Shown here: positions 44,638 to 54,139 of the stretch, piece by piece
Layout: each line of letters begins with the position of its first letter
Numbering within the stretch: position 1 is the stretch's first letter
Position numbers and translations under genes: made by a program
From: an uncultured Methanobacteriaceae archaeon
GTDB lineage: Archaea > Methanobacteriota > Methanobacteria > Methanobacteriales > Methanobacteriaceae
DNA: 64,000 bases
NCBI GenBank assembly: GCA_947259185.1
Contig: CAMYKT010000007.1
Location: 1-64,000 of the forward strand
Direction: 5' to 3'
Notes under the pieces: model-generated
Database searches by the model: none
Told to the model about the DNA's origin: nothing
The model's input: only the letters and a program-made list of their open reading frames with translations

Positions 44638-45527
44638 ATTTAGAAGGTACTACCGTGGCCATGGTCACACCATTTACCTCTGATGATGAGGTAGATGAAC
44701 CAGGGATGCGGGAAAATATAAATTATTTAATAGAAAATGGTGTGGATGGTATTCTAACTGCAGGAACCACTGGAGAGTCAGCCACCATTACTCATGATGA
44801 ACAGCGAAAAATGATTGATATTTTAGTGGACGAAGTTAATGGTAGAGTAAATACTATTGCCGGTGCAGGTAGCAATTCTTCTAAAGAAGCTTTAAGTCTA
44901 GTGAAATATGCTGAAAATGCAGGGGCTGATTTTGCCCTGGTTATAACTCCCTATTATAATAAACCCCAGCCCCATGGACTGGTCAATCACTATCAACTAA
45001 TGGCTGAAAATACGGATATCCCTATTATCGTCTATAACGTACCATCCCGTACCGGTACTGATATAGATGTGAATACCATAATCCAGGTGGCAGAAATGGA
45101 CCACATAGTAGCTATTAAAGAGGCTAATCCCGATATGGATAAGGTTTCAATGATTCAAAATGAACTTCTGGAGAATGATTTGGAAGACCAGTTCATGATA
45201 CTTTCTGGAAATGACAACCTGACTTTACCTATGATATCTCTGGGGGCAAAAGGAGTCATATCTGTATTGGCCAATGTTGACCCATCTCGTATGAGTAGAA
45301 TGGTTAATGAAGCATTATCGGGTGATTTTGAAGGTGCTTACCAGACTCATTATGAAATATATAATCTGATGAAAATTTTATTTGTTGAAAGTAATCCGGT
45401 ACCAGCTAAAGATGCTTTGAATATGATGGGAAGACCGGCAGGTCATGTTAGAATGCCTCTGGCACCACTAAAGGATGAAAGTAAGGCAAAACTTAAACTG
45501 GTTTTGGAAGAACTTTCCCTGATTTAA
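44634..45527 (+). CDS. dapA: 4-hydroxy-tetrahydrodipicolinate synthase
   Basis: DapA condenses pyruvate with aspartate semialdehyde, the first lysine-specific step. The 297-residue barrel has 'ILTAGTTGESATITHDE', the catalytic Tyr in 'IPIIVYNVPSRTGTDI' (Y134), and the Schiff-base lysine K162 in 'VAIKEANPD'. It overlaps lysC by four bases and is translationally coupled to it. Confidence 0.96.
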   Translation: MNLEGTTVAMVTPFTSDDEVDEPGMRENINYLIENGVDGILTAGTTGESATITHDEQRKMIDILVDEVNGRVNTIAGAGSNSSKEALSLVKYAENAGADFALVITPYYNKPQPHGLVNHYQLMAENTDIPIIVYNVPSRTGTDIDVNTIIQVAEMDHIVAIKEANPDMDKVSMIQNELLENDLEDQFMILSGNDNLTLPMISLGAKGVISVLANVDPSRMSRMVNEALSGDFEGAYQTHYEIYNLMKILFVESNPVPAKDALNMMGRPAGHVRMPLAPLKDESKAKLKLVLEELSLI

Positions 45528-45619
45528 TTCATTAAAATTTCAGGGTATCCTTTCTTTTTAATTTTTCGCAGGAAAATAAAACATATTTTTTTAATCATCT
45601 TGATAGGCGGTGTATAATA

Positions 45620-46444
45620 ATGATTAAAGTAGCAGTAACTGGTGCAGGCGGAAGAATGGGATCCGGAATAATTAAAACTATTCTTCAACAGGATGATATG
45701 GAGGTAGTAGCTGCAATTGAAGCCCCTGACACCCCTCTGGAAGGTAAGGACGTGGGTGAAGTTATAGGAATTGGTTTAATTGGGGTAAAAATCACCGGGG
45801 CAGAGAAACTGACCGAAACACTCCAAAAATCCAATGCCGATGTAGTGGTGGACTTCACCATTGCCCCTGCAGCATTAGAAACTATAAAAACTTCAGCAAG
45901 TTGTGGGGTAAATTTGATTGTAGGTACCACGGGATTCACCCCGGAACAATTAAACGAGATAAAATCAGTTATATCTGAAAATAATATTAAAGCTGTTATA
46001 TCACCTAATATGGCCATTGGGGTTAATGTATTTTTCAAGATACTTCAGGACCTGGCCCCTATATTGGCGGATTATGATGTGGAAATAATCGAAGCCCACC
46101 ACAAACACAAAAAGGATTCTCCTTCTGGTACCGCATCCCGGGCTTTTGAAATAATAGCCAATGGATTGGAACGTGAACCATCAGAAGTAGGAGTATATGG
46201 TAGAAAGGGTCTGGTAGGTGAACGTACTAAAGAAGAAATTGGGGTGCATGCTGTCCGTGGTGGAGATATTGTAGGGGATCATCTGGTGTTATTTGCAGGG
46301 GATGGTGAAAGGCTGGAAATTGTACACCGGGCCCATAATCGCCAGGCATTTATAAGTGGAGTTATAAAAGCCCTGAGATTTATTAAAACTGCTGATAGTG
46401 GAAAAATTAATGACATGGCTGATGTACTGGGAATTAATAGATAA
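45620..46444 (+). CDS. dapB: 4-hydroxy-tetrahydrodipicolinate reductase
   Basis: DapB reduces the DapA product with NAD(P)H. The 274-residue protein has the N-terminal 'VAVTGAGGRMGSGIIK', 'LIVGTTGFTPEQL', and the substrate motif 'EIIEAHHKHKKDSPSGTASR', which holds the catalytic His and Lys residues. GGCGGTG precedes the ATG. It lies 92 bp after dapA; the gap has T-rich stretches but no strong terminator. Confidence 0.96.
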   Translation: MIKVAVTGAGGRMGSGIIKTILQQDDMEVVAAIEAPDTPLEGKDVGEVIGIGLIGVKITGAEKLTETLQKSNADVVVDFTIAPAALETIKTSASCGVNLIVGTTGFTPEQLNEIKSVISENNIKAVISPNMAIGVNVFFKILQDLAPILADYDVEIIEAHHKHKKDSPSGTASRAFEIIANGLEREPSEVGVYGRKGLVGERTKEEIGVHAVRGGDIVGDHLVLFAGDGERLEIVHRAHNRQAFISGVIKALRFIKTADSGKINDMADVLGINR

Positions 46445-46506
46445 ATTTAATTATTTTAGATCAATTAATATAATTCTAATTAGCTTATAGGATTAAAGGT
46501 GATAAA

Positions 46507-47550
46507 ATGGTAAATGTGGGTATTCTTGGAGCAACCGGAATGGTGGGCCAGAGATTCATAGAATTACTGGATCAGCATCCAAATTTTGATATAACCGCCC
46601 TTACTGCTTCTCAAAGGTCGGCTGGAAAAAGATATGAAGATGCTACTACCTGGTATTTAGATAATAAGATGCCAGAATCTGTAAGAGATATTGTGGTGGT
46701 GGATACAGACCCTTCTCAGGTAGATGATCTGGATATTGTTTTTTCCGCTTTACCCTCAGATACTGCTGCTAAAGTTGAACCTGAATTTGCCCGGTCACAT
46801 ATCGTGGCATCTAATGCCAGTGCTATGAGAATGGAAGATGATGTACCTCTGGTTATTCCCGAAGTGAATCCAGAATATCTGGATTTAATCGAAGTTCAAC
46901 AAAAAAATAGGGGATGGGATGGATTTATTGTAACTAATCCTAACTGTTCTACCATTGCCCTTACCCTTACTCTGAAACCCCTTTATGACCGTTTTGATAT
47001 AAAAAGAGTTTATGTTTCTACCATGCAGGCTGTGTCGGGTGCAGGCTACAACGGAGTTCCTTCCATGGCCATTGTGGATAATCTGGTACCTTTTATTGGA
47101 GAAGAAGAAGAAAAAATGGAAACAGAGACTCTGCACCTTTTAGGAGACCTGGAAGATGGTGTAGTTACTCCCGCTTCCTTTGGAGTCAGCGCTTCCTGTC
47201 ACCGGGTGGCGGTGGTGGATGGACATACTGAATCAGTTTTCATTGAAATGGAAGATCCGGCTGATGTGGAAGAGATTGAAAGCACCATGGCTGATTTTAC
47301 AGGCCTACCTCAAAAATTAGATCTTTACTCTGCTCCGAAAAATCCAGTGGTGGTTCGGAGTGAAGAAAACAGACCCCAGCCTAGAATGGATCGTAATGAA
47401 TCCGGAGGTATGTCGGTGGTTGTTGGTAGAGTACGGGAAGATGTGGCATTTAATAATAGTTTTCGTTATGTTCTTGTTGGGCATAATACGATTAGGGGTG
47501 CTGCAGGAGCTTCCATACTCAATGCAGAACTTATAAATGAAATACTTTAA
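46507..47550 (+). CDS. asd: Aspartate-semialdehyde dehydrogenase
   Basis: Asd reduces aspartyl phosphate to aspartate semialdehyde, the substrate of DapA. The 347-residue protein is of the archaeal/fungal type: N-terminal 'VGILGATGMVGQRFIELL', catalytic cysteine C147 in 'VTNPNCSTIALTL', 'MQAVSGAGYNGVPS', and the active-site His in 'VSASCHRVAVVDGHTESV'. An AAGGTGAT site precedes the ATG. It completes the lysC-dapA-dapB-asd set, although asd acts between lysC and dapA. Confidence 0.96.
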   Translation: MVNVGILGATGMVGQRFIELLDQHPNFDITALTASQRSAGKRYEDATTWYLDNKMPESVRDIVVVDTDPSQVDDLDIVFSALPSDTAAKVEPEFARSHIVASNASAMRMEDDVPLVIPEVNPEYLDLIEVQQKNRGWDGFIVTNPNCSTIALTLTLKPLYDRFDIKRVYVSTMQAVSGAGYNGVPSMAIVDNLVPFIGEEEEKMETETLHLLGDLEDGVVTPASFGVSASCHRVAVVDGHTESVFIEMEDPADVEEIESTMADFTGLPQKLDLYSAPKNPVVVRSEENRPQPRMDRNESGGMSVVVGRVREDVAFNNSFRYVLVGHNTIRGAAGASILNAELINEIL

Positions 47551-47574
47551 TTCATTTTTTTTTTAGTTGATTTT

Positions 47575-48144
47575 ATGCTGGACCCGTTTTTGGAATATGT
47601 GACTAATCTGGACATATATTTTTTTTACTTTTTAAATACACAGCTTAAAAATCCTATATTTGATTTTTTAATGCCGTTAATTACTCAACTAGGGACGCAA
47701 TTTTTCTGGCTCATATTTTGCGGATTATTATATATTTTTGGAGGGGAAAAAGCAAGAAATACTGCTTTTTTATGCCTGATAGCTTTAATATCTGGCTATT
47801 TTTTCACGGAATTATTAAAGATTTTGATTGCCCGCCCCCGCCCGGGTGAAATTTTATCTGATATTTCTCTTTTAACCGATATGAGTGGATATTCTTTCCC
47901 TTCTGGACACTCAATTGCTGCTTTTTCAGCTTTCACCATTCTGGGAATCAAATTTGAACATATATACCTCTTCTTATTTTTTGCAGTTATAGTTGCATTT
48001 TCTCGCATTTATCTGGGGGTTCACTACCCCCTGGATGTCTTTGGGGGGTCGCTTTTAGGGATAATCTTTGCACTTATAGTTTTGAGGATGGAAGGAAAAA
48101 TTATAAGAACTAAAAATAAAATAATAAATAAATACATCAATTAA
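47575..48144 (+). CDS. PAP2-family membrane phosphatase
   Basis: The 189-residue protein has about five membrane segments and the three-part PAP2 phosphatase signature: 'KILIARPRPGE' (K-x6-R-P), 'YSFPSGHSIAAFS' (P-S-G-H) and 'FSRIYLGVHYPLDVFGG' (S-R-x5-H-x3-D). It probably dephosphorylates an isoprenoid or lipid phosphate at the membrane; the substrate is not shown. It begins 24 bp after asd and may be read from the same message. Confidence 0.9.
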   Translation: MLDPFLEYVTNLDIYFFYFLNTQLKNPIFDFLMPLITQLGTQFFWLIFCGLLYIFGGEKARNTAFLCLIALISGYFFTELLKILIARPRPGEILSDISLLTDMSGYSFPSGHSIAAFSAFTILGIKFEHIYLFLFFAVIVAFSRIYLGVHYPLDVFGGSLLGIIFALIVLRMEGKIIRTKNKIINKYIN

Positions 48145-48216
48145 ATCTTCAAGTGATAACATGCGGTTTATAAAAGACACAGAAAAGAACAGTTAAAGCG
48201 CCTGGTAAAGGCATGC

Positions 48217-48681
48217 ATGTTAGAAATCAGCAAACTTAAAATGGATTTAAAAAAGTGCCGGGAACAAAATAATAATGGTTTAGATGTTCAGCAATCAAAT
48301 TCTGAAATAGAAATTAATTCAGATAGGATCGAAGAACTTGAAATGTCATTAGAAGAAAAAAATAAAACTATTCTAGAATTAAAACAATCTCTTAAAGACC
48401 AGGATAACCGTATTAGTGACCTGGAAGAAATAAAGTCTTATTTTGAAGCTTTAACTGCTAAACCAAAAAGAGACCTTACTTCATTCCAATCTCAAGTATA
48501 TATGTTACTGCCTTCTGAAAAGGCCAACACGGAAAAAATGCACAACATAATTAAAAAAATTGGCTTTAAAGAACTTTCTATTGATAATATGTTCCATATT
48601 CTCCGTAACTTAGAACGTAAAGGTTATTTCTCTTCAGAAAGAGTAAATGATGTAATTATATGGAAAAAAATAGAAAAATAA
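48217..48681 (+). CDS. Coiled-coil protein with possible winged-helix C-terminus
   Basis: I do not recognise the family. From ATG 48217 the protein has 154 residues: a charged heptad-rich region (about 20-85, 'RIEELEMSLEEKNKTILELK') and a C-terminal helical domain ('QSQVYMLLPSEKANTEKMHNIIKK', 'MFHILRNLERKGYFSSERV') that looks like a winged helix. The same frame is open upstream and reads 'YKRHRKEQLKRLVKAC' from 48169, which resembles coding sequence, but its likely ATG (48161, after GTGATAAC) is out of frame. The N-terminus may therefore be frameshifted. Confidence 0.6.
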   Translation: MLEISKLKMDLKKCREQNNNGLDVQQSNSEIEINSDRIEELEMSLEEKNKTILELKQSLKDQDNRISDLEEIKSYFEALTAKPKRDLTSFQSQVYMLLPSEKANTEKMHNIIKKIGFKELSIDNMFHILRNLERKGYFSSERVNDVIIWKKIEK

Positions 48682-48709
48682 TTTTTTATTTTAAACTTTT
48701 TTTAGTTTT

Positions 48710-49321
48710 TTATTTTTTAACAATTTTAGCAAAAGCCCTTACTGGCGACGCCTCCCCTTCCAGGGCTAAGGGGATGAAATAAATTTCCACATGGGTTGAT
48801 TTAATCTGGTCCAGATTGTTCAAATTTTCCACTACCCATAGGCCATTACTTAGTAATTTTTCATGTATGGTGCTTTCACCAGGCGGATCTACACTGGGGC
48901 CATCTATTCCCACACCCTTTATTTGACTTTCAGTTATTATTTCAGCAGCTTCCAGGCTTAAATAGGGATTATCCTCAAAATATTCGTTTTCCCCCCATTT
49001 ATTGCTCCAGCTGGTTCTAATAATCAATATCTCAATATTTTCTATGGAATGTAAATCCTTAGCTTTTACCTCTTTTTCAACATCGATTATCTTTGCAGTT
49101 CCCATTAAGTCCTTTAAGTTTATCTGATTAATCTTTAGTCCGGATGAATGGAAATGGTAAGGTGCATCAATATGAGTACCGGCATGCAAACCAGTTTTTA
49201 AAATAGAAAGAGAATAAGAATCATTTTCAAAATTAACAATTTCTTCCAGAACAAAAGGTGGATCCTGGGGAAAAACAGGCATTCCATTGGTAAGAACATG
49301 GGTTAAATCTATTATTTGCAA
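48710..49321 (-). CDS. Cyclase-family metal hydrolase (kynurenine formamidase-like)
   Basis: The 203-residue protein matches the cyclase family (DUF/COG1878), metal-dependent amidohydrolases that include bacterial arylformamidase. The signature 'GLHAGTHIDAPYHFHSSG' provides the H-x-G-T-H-x-D-x-P-x-H metal-binding motif, and 'GVGIDGPSVDP' and 'STIHEKLLSNGLWVVENLNNL' fit the fold. The substrate in a methanogen is unknown. It starts at TTG 49321 with GGTG eight bases upstream, and is divergent from the thermosome gene. Confidence 0.88.
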   Translation of the reverse strand: MQIIDLTHVLTNGMPVFPQDPPFVLEEIVNFENDSYSLSILKTGLHAGTHIDAPYHFHSSGLKINQINLKDLMGTAKIIDVEKEVKAKDLHSIENIEILIIRTSWSNKWGENEYFEDNPYLSLEAAEIITESQIKGVGIDGPSVDPPGESTIHEKLLSNGLWVVENLNNLDQIKSTHVEIYFIPLALEGEASPVRAFAKIVKK

Positions 49322-49549
49322 TTAAACACCAGTTAAACTTAGGTAGTTTATTTTATTTATAGATATTTTAATCTTAAAAGATCTACCCACAAAATTAAAA
49401 TTATAAAGAAATAATTAAATCTAACCCTGGTAAATTATATTTAAAATATTTCAGATCTGCGAAATAATCATATCTCTCTTCCCAAAAAAATATCTCCTTA
49501 ACTAAAGTTTTAGTATTTAAGTTATTACTCTTTTTGGCTTATCACAAAC

Positions 49550-49558
49550 TATTTATAG
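49550..49558 (+). promoter_or_regulatory. TATA box of the thermosome gene
   Basis: TATTTATAG lies about 59 bases upstream of the ATG, predicting a leader of about 30 bases that contains GAGGTGAT. It is the best TATA match in this gap. Confidence 0.5.
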
Positions 49559-49612
49559 AACCTCTAACCCATCGATTAATTGTATATTTGAAAGAATTTG
49601 AGGTGATTATTA

Positions 49613-51232
49613 ATGGCACAATATAGTGGACAAGGCCAACCAATTTTAGTTTTACCGGAAGGTACTAACAGGTTTATAGGAAGAGATGCTCAGAGAATGA
49701 ACATTTTAGCAGGAACAGTAAGAACCACTTTAGGTCCTAAAGGTATGGACAAAATGTTAGTGGATTCGTTAGGGGACATTGTAGTCACTAACGACGGTGT
49801 AACCATCCTTAAAGAGATGGACATCGAGCACCCTGCAGCTAAAATGTTGGTAGAAGTAGCAAAAACTCAGGAAGACGAAGTTGGAGACGGTACCACCACC
49901 GCAGTCATTATTGCTGGTGAATTACTCAAGAAAGCAGAAAACTTGCTGGACATGGACATACACCCAACCATTGTAGCAATGGGATACCGACAAGCTGCTG
50001 AAAAAGCCCAGGAAATATTAAATGTTATCTCTATTGATGCTGACGACAGGGACACTTTGGTAAAAGTAGCCATGACTGCCATGACTGGTAAAGGGACCGA
50101 AAAAGCAAGGGAACCTTTAGCTAAACTCGTAGTAGATGCAGTCAAACAGGTAGAAGAAGACGGCGAAGTAGAAATTGACCACATCAAAATAGAGAAGAAA
50201 GACGGCGCTATAGTGGATGAATCTACTTTAGTACAGGGAGTAATCATTGACAAAGAAAGAGTACACCCGGGCATGCCTAAAAAGGTGGAAGATGCTAAAA
50301 TAGCTTTACTTAACTGCGCTATTGAAGTCAAAGAAACCGAAGTAGATGCTGAAATTAGAATCACTGACCCTGCTCAAATGCAGGCCTTCATTGATCAGGA
50401 AGAACAGATGATCCGAGACATGGTCTACTCCATAGTGGACACTGGTGCTAAAGTTGTATTCTCCCAGAAAGGAATAGATGACCTGGCCCAGCACTATCTG
50501 GCTAAAGCCGGTATACTGGCAGTACGCAGGGTTAAAAAATCCGATATGGAAAAATTATCCAAAGCTACTGCAGCTAATGTGGTAACCAACATCGAAGACC
50601 TATCTGAAACTGACTTGGGACTAGCAGGACTTGTATCTGAAAAGAGAATTTCTGGTGAAGAAATGATCTTTGTAGAAGACTGCAAAGAAGCTAAAGCAGT
50701 AACTTTACTGGTTAGAGGATCCACCGATCACGTAGTATCTGAAATTGAAAGAGCCCTTGACGACGCTATAGGTGTAGTAGCTGCTACTGTGGAAGATGGA
50801 AAAGTAGTTGCTGGTGGAGGAGCTCCAGAAATAGAACTGGCCAAGAGATTAAAAGACTATGCTGATGCTATCAGTGGAAGAGAACAATTAGCCGTGGCTG
50901 CTTTTGCAGAAGCTTTAGAAATTGTACCTAAAACTCTGGCTGAAAACGCTGGTCTGGACAGTATAGACTCTCTGGTTGATTTAAGAGCTGCTCATGAAAC
51001 CTCACCTTACATGGGACTGGATGTATTTGAAGGCGAAGTAACTGACATGTATAAAGCAGGCGTTATTGAACCTCACCGGGTTAAAAAACAGGCCATCCAA
51101 TCTGCTGCTGAAGCTGCTGAAATGATTCTCAGAATCGACGATGTAATTGCATCTACCGGCTCAGGAGCTCCTGATATGGAAGGAATGGAAGGAATGGGCG
51201 GTATGCCTGGCGGTATGCCTCCTATGATGTAA
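49613..51232 (+). CDS. Thermosome subunit (group II chaperonin)
   Basis: The thermosome is the double-ring ATP-driven chaperonin of archaea. The 539-residue protein has 'IRTTLGPKGMDKMLVDS'-type sequence near residue 40, the ATP site 'EVGDGTTTAVIIAGELL', 'EDGEVEIDHIKIEKKDGA', 'TLLVRGSTDHVVSEIERALDDA' and 'VAGGGAPEIELA'. It ends in the typical Gly/Met-rich tail. Codon use is richer in C-ending codons than its neighbours, as expected for a highly expressed gene. GAGGTGAT precedes the ATG and a hairpin terminator follows. Confidence 0.96.
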   Translation: MAQYSGQGQPILVLPEGTNRFIGRDAQRMNILAGTVRTTLGPKGMDKMLVDSLGDIVVTNDGVTILKEMDIEHPAAKMLVEVAKTQEDEVGDGTTTAVIIAGELLKKAENLLDMDIHPTIVAMGYRQAAEKAQEILNVISIDADDRDTLVKVAMTAMTGKGTEKAREPLAKLVVDAVKQVEEDGEVEIDHIKIEKKDGAIVDESTLVQGVIIDKERVHPGMPKKVEDAKIALLNCAIEVKETEVDAEIRITDPAQMQAFIDQEEQMIRDMVYSIVDTGAKVVFSQKGIDDLAQHYLAKAGILAVRRVKKSDMEKLSKATAANVVTNIEDLSETDLGLAGLVSEKRISGEEMIFVEDCKEAKAVTLLVRGSTDHVVSEIERALDDAIGVVAATVEDGKVVAGGGAPEIELAKRLKDYADAISGREQLAVAAFAEALEIVPKTLAENAGLDSIDSLVDLRAAHETSPYMGLDVFEGEVTDMYKAGVIEPHRVKKQAIQSAAEAAEMILRIDDVIASTGSGAPDMEGMEGMGGMPGGMPPMM

Positions 51233-51677
51233 GTTAAAGGCGAAAGCCTTTTTTTATTATTTTTTTTTTTTAAGATAATTGAAAACTATTTTTAATTAAG
51301 ATTTTTTTTAATTGCACAAAATATAAAAAGCCAGTTTATCCTCTTTAATGGGTTTTTAGGCATTAATATTTTTAATTGATTGTTTTTCATTTGATTTTCC
51401 TACTATATTTAGTCATAACTGGATTATTATAAAAATACCCTAAAATTAATATTCTTTATAATGGTCTTTTACTCAATTCTAAAATACTATAACATATTTA
51501 ATTTTTTATTTTTGGCAGGGCTAAATGTAATTGTTCTACAGCGGGTTACCTTTAAAAGGCAAGAATTTTTTCCTGTACTATTTTTTTCTATTTTAGTTAG
51601 GGATATCATAGCAAAATATTAAATAATAATCAACATTTATTTAATCTTAGAAATAAAAAATCCCCGGGGAATTACTA
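51233..51677. other. Intergenic region after the thermosome gene
   Basis: The 445-bp gap contains the thermosome terminator at its start; the rest is AT-rich. It has no open frame with a plausible ribosome binding site and no structured RNA that I can see. The rhodanese promoter should lie near its end. Confidence 0.5.
51236..51271 (+). terminator. Hairpin plus T-run terminator of the thermosome gene
   Basis: AAAGGC-GAAA-GCCTTT (51236-51251) is a 6-bp stem with a GNRA-type tetraloop, followed by two runs of T up to about 51271. It begins three bases after the stop codon. Confidence 0.85.
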
Positions 51678-52040
51678 ATGTTTAAAAGAAAGAGAAGTAC
51701 CATTAAAAGCAAGGTTAAGGATATAAGTCCCTCTGAAGCACAGGACCTAATACAGAACAATGAAGATAATCCATCTTTTATGCTTCTGGATGTAAGAACA
51801 CTGGAGGAATTCCAGCAATCTCACCTTAATGGTGCAAAAATAATTGATTTTTATGCCAATAATTTTACTAAGGAAATAATGGAACTGGATAAATCTAAAA
51901 AATATTTGATATACTGTCGCACCGGAGTTAGAAGTTCTAAAACAATGAAATTAATGGAAAAAGCAGGCTTTAAGGAAGTATATAATCTCTCGGGTGGCAT
52001 AACTCGCTGGACTAAAAGTGGATTACCTCTTCAAAGTTAA
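51678..52040 (+). CDS. Rhodanese-like domain protein
   Basis: The 120-residue protein is a single rhodanese domain after a short basic N-terminus. 'DISPSEAQDLIQ' opens the domain, 'FMLLDVRTLEEFQQSHLNGAKIIDF' is the CH2A-like motif, and the active-site loop is 'YLIYCRTGVRSSKTM' with the persulphide-carrying cysteine. It probably carries sulphane sulphur to an unknown partner. GGGGAA precedes the ATG. It is 44 bp before the next gene and is likely co-transcribed. Confidence 0.9.
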   Translation: MFKRKRSTIKSKVKDISPSEAQDLIQNNEDNPSFMLLDVRTLEEFQQSHLNGAKIIDFYANNFTKEIMELDKSKKYLIYCRTGVRSSKTMKLMEKAGFKEVYNLSGGITRWTKSGLPLQS

Positions 52041-52084
52041 TTAAATATCTATTTAAAATTAAAATACCATGGGGATGTTTTCAC

Positions 52085-52852
52085 ATGAAACAGTTTTTAA
52101 TTACGCCTGCTATGGGAAAAAAACTAATTGCTAAAGCACTGCTTAATCACCCTTCCATTCAAAAAACCTTAAAAAAGGGCAAATTAGTTATAGTGGCTGG
52201 AACCACCAACGGCTATATAGCCGAGGAAATTTTAACCAAAATTAAACAACAGAATCAATTCTCCCGGAATAGATTTTTTAGAGGTATTACAGTACCATTT
52301 AATATACAAAGAACCCCTGAAGGGAGACTTGTTGATGAAAATGTGTTTAAGGGCGATGTGGTAATAATTGATGGCCAGTGGAAAAGAGGACTCACAATAT
52401 TTGATGTAGTAGATGATCTTCAAGAAGGAGACGTTATCTTAAAAGGAGCTAATGCCCTTAACCTATCCTTGAAACAGGTGGGGATATATATTGGCAATCC
52501 CCAGGGGGGAACGATACTGGCTGCGCTAAAAGCCCATGTGGGCCGTAGAGTAAAACTCATTTTACCAGTGGGGCTGGAAAAAAGAATTCCAGAGGATATT
52601 AATGAAATTGCCTTAAAATTAAATCAACCCGGCGCCAAGGGACCAAGAATGCTTCCAGTTCCAGGGGAGGTTATTACAGAAATAGATGCTATTAAGATGC
52701 TAGCTGGTGCAGAGGCATTTCCTGTAGCTGCCGGTGGAGTAGCAGGAGCTGAGGGGAGCATATATCTTGCTGTTAGTGGAAGCAAAAATCAAGTTAAATT
52801 AACTGAAGAAATCCTGGAAAAAGTATCAGCAGAAGATATTTTTAGATTGTAA
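52085..52852 (+). CDS. Conserved protein of unknown function
   Basis: I cannot name the family. The 255-residue soluble protein has an alpha/beta look: 'LITPAMGKKLIAKALLNHPSIQ', then a strand and glycine turn 'LVIVAGTTNGYIAEEIL', resembling phosphosugar- or nucleotide-binding loops. 'DVVIIDGQWKRGLTIFDVVDDLQEGDVILKGANAL', 'IGNPQGGTILAAL' and 'AGAEAFPVAAGGVAGAEGSIYLAVSG' follow. The general pattern recalls NagB/RpiA-like sugar-phosphate folds, but this is weak. GGGGATG precedes the ATG. It sits between a rhodanese gene and the convergent thiolase. Confidence 0.7.
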   Translation: MKQFLITPAMGKKLIAKALLNHPSIQKTLKKGKLVIVAGTTNGYIAEEILTKIKQQNQFSRNRFFRGITVPFNIQRTPEGRLVDENVFKGDVVIIDGQWKRGLTIFDVVDDLQEGDVILKGANALNLSLKQVGIYIGNPQGGTILAALKAHVGRRVKLILPVGLEKRIPEDINEIALKLNQPGAKGPRMLPVPGEVITEIDAIKMLAGAEAFPVAAGGVAGAEGSIYLAVSGSKNQVKLTEEILEKVSAEDIFRL

Positions 52853-52976
52853 ATATGCTACAAAATTCAGATTTCAAATATCCTGCTTTTTAATAAAAAA
52901 TAATCTTTATAAAAAAAATAATATCTGAATTTAATCTAAAATAAAAATAATGTTTCAGGTAAAACTTTTTTTCATT

Positions 52977-54128
52977 TTACCGGGATAGTATGTGTATAGC
53001 GGCAGTTCCACCGGTTCCACCAATATTGTGGGTCATACCTACTTCGGCACCTTCCACCTGGCGCTTACCTGCTTCTCCTCTTAGTTGCCATACAATTTCG
53101 GCTGCCTGAGCAATACCGGTTGCACCTAATGGGTGACCTCTAGCTTTTAAACCTCCGGAAGGATTCACTGGTATTTCACCATCAAGACGGGTCATACCCT
53201 CTTCAACAGCCAGCCCTCCTTTTCCTTTTTCCACAAATCCTATATCTTCTATGGCTAAAATACCATTTATACTAAAGCAATCATGCACTTCTATGGTGTC
53301 AATATCTTTAGGTGTAACTTTAGCTATTTTAAATGCCTTTTTAGCTGCGTGGACGGTGGCATCAATGGTGGTGATACTCTTACGATCATGTAGTGCCAGT
53401 GAACCTGAAGCCTGTGTAGATGCCTTTACATAAATGGGGGTGTCAGTGTACTTTTTAGCATCTTCTGCAGGACATAATATGGCAGCTGCAGCCCCATCAG
53501 AAATAGGGGAACAATCCAGTAACCTTAAAGGGTCTGCAACCATGGTGGAATTCATAACTTGATCTACAGTTATTTCCATGGGAAATTGGGCCCTTGGATT
53601 TTTAGCTGCATTTTCGTGGTTTATCACTGAGACCATGGCCAACTGTTCTCTGGTGGTTCCATATTCATGCATATGCCTGCGGGCCATCATGGCATAAAGT
53701 GAAGGGAAAGTAACACCTTGTTGGGCTTCCCATTCTTGATCAGAAGCAGTGGCAATAGCAGGGGTGGGATCAACCACATCAGTCATCTTTTCCACACCAG
53801 CGGAAATAACAATGTCATGGTATCCAGAAGCTACTGCCATTATACCGTTTCTTAATGCCAGGCCTCCAGATGCACATGCTGCTTCTACACGAGCACAGGG
53901 TATAGGTGTTAAACCGGTATGATCTGCTATAAGGGAAGCTATGTGTTCCTGATTAACAAAAAGACCTGCGGACATATTTCCCACATACATCGCTTCCAGG
54001 TCCCCGCCCTCTATATTGGCGTCTTTAATTGCCCCTAAACCAGCATCAGTAATCATGTCCCGGAAGGAAACATCCCATAATTCTCCAAATTTTGTTTGTG
54101 ATACTCCAATTATTGCAACATCTCTCAT
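52977..54128 (-). CDS. Archaeal acetoacetyl-CoA thiolase
   Basis: This thiolase condenses two acetyl-CoA and, in archaea, forms a complex with HMG-CoA synthase that channels acetoacetyl-CoA into the mevalonate pathway. The 383-residue protein has the nucleophilic cysteine C85 in 'VEAACASGGLALRNG', 'EVHDCFSINGILA', and the C-terminal 'NPSGGLKARGHPLGATG' that carries the active-site His. It lies 11 bp after the HMG-CoA synthase gene. The DUF35 OB-fold scaffold protein that often accompanies the pair is not next to it here. Confidence 0.92.
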   Translation of the reverse strand: MRDVAIIGVSQTKFGELWDVSFRDMITDAGLGAIKDANIEGGDLEAMYVGNMSAGLFVNQEHIASLIADHTGLTPIPCARVEAACASGGLALRNGIMAVASGYHDIVISAGVEKMTDVVDPTPAIATASDQEWEAQQGVTFPSLYAMMARRHMHEYGTTREQLAMVSVINHENAAKNPRAQFPMEITVDQVMNSTMVADPLRLLDCSPISDGAAAAILCPAEDAKKYTDTPIYVKASTQASGSLALHDRKSITTIDATVHAAKKAFKIAKVTPKDIDTIEVHDCFSINGILAIEDIGFVEKGKGGLAVEEGMTRLDGEIPVNPSGGLKARGHPLGATGIAQAAEIVWQLRGEAGKRQVEGAEVGMTHNIGGTGGTAAIHILSR

Positions 54129-54139
54129 GATAATCCCCC

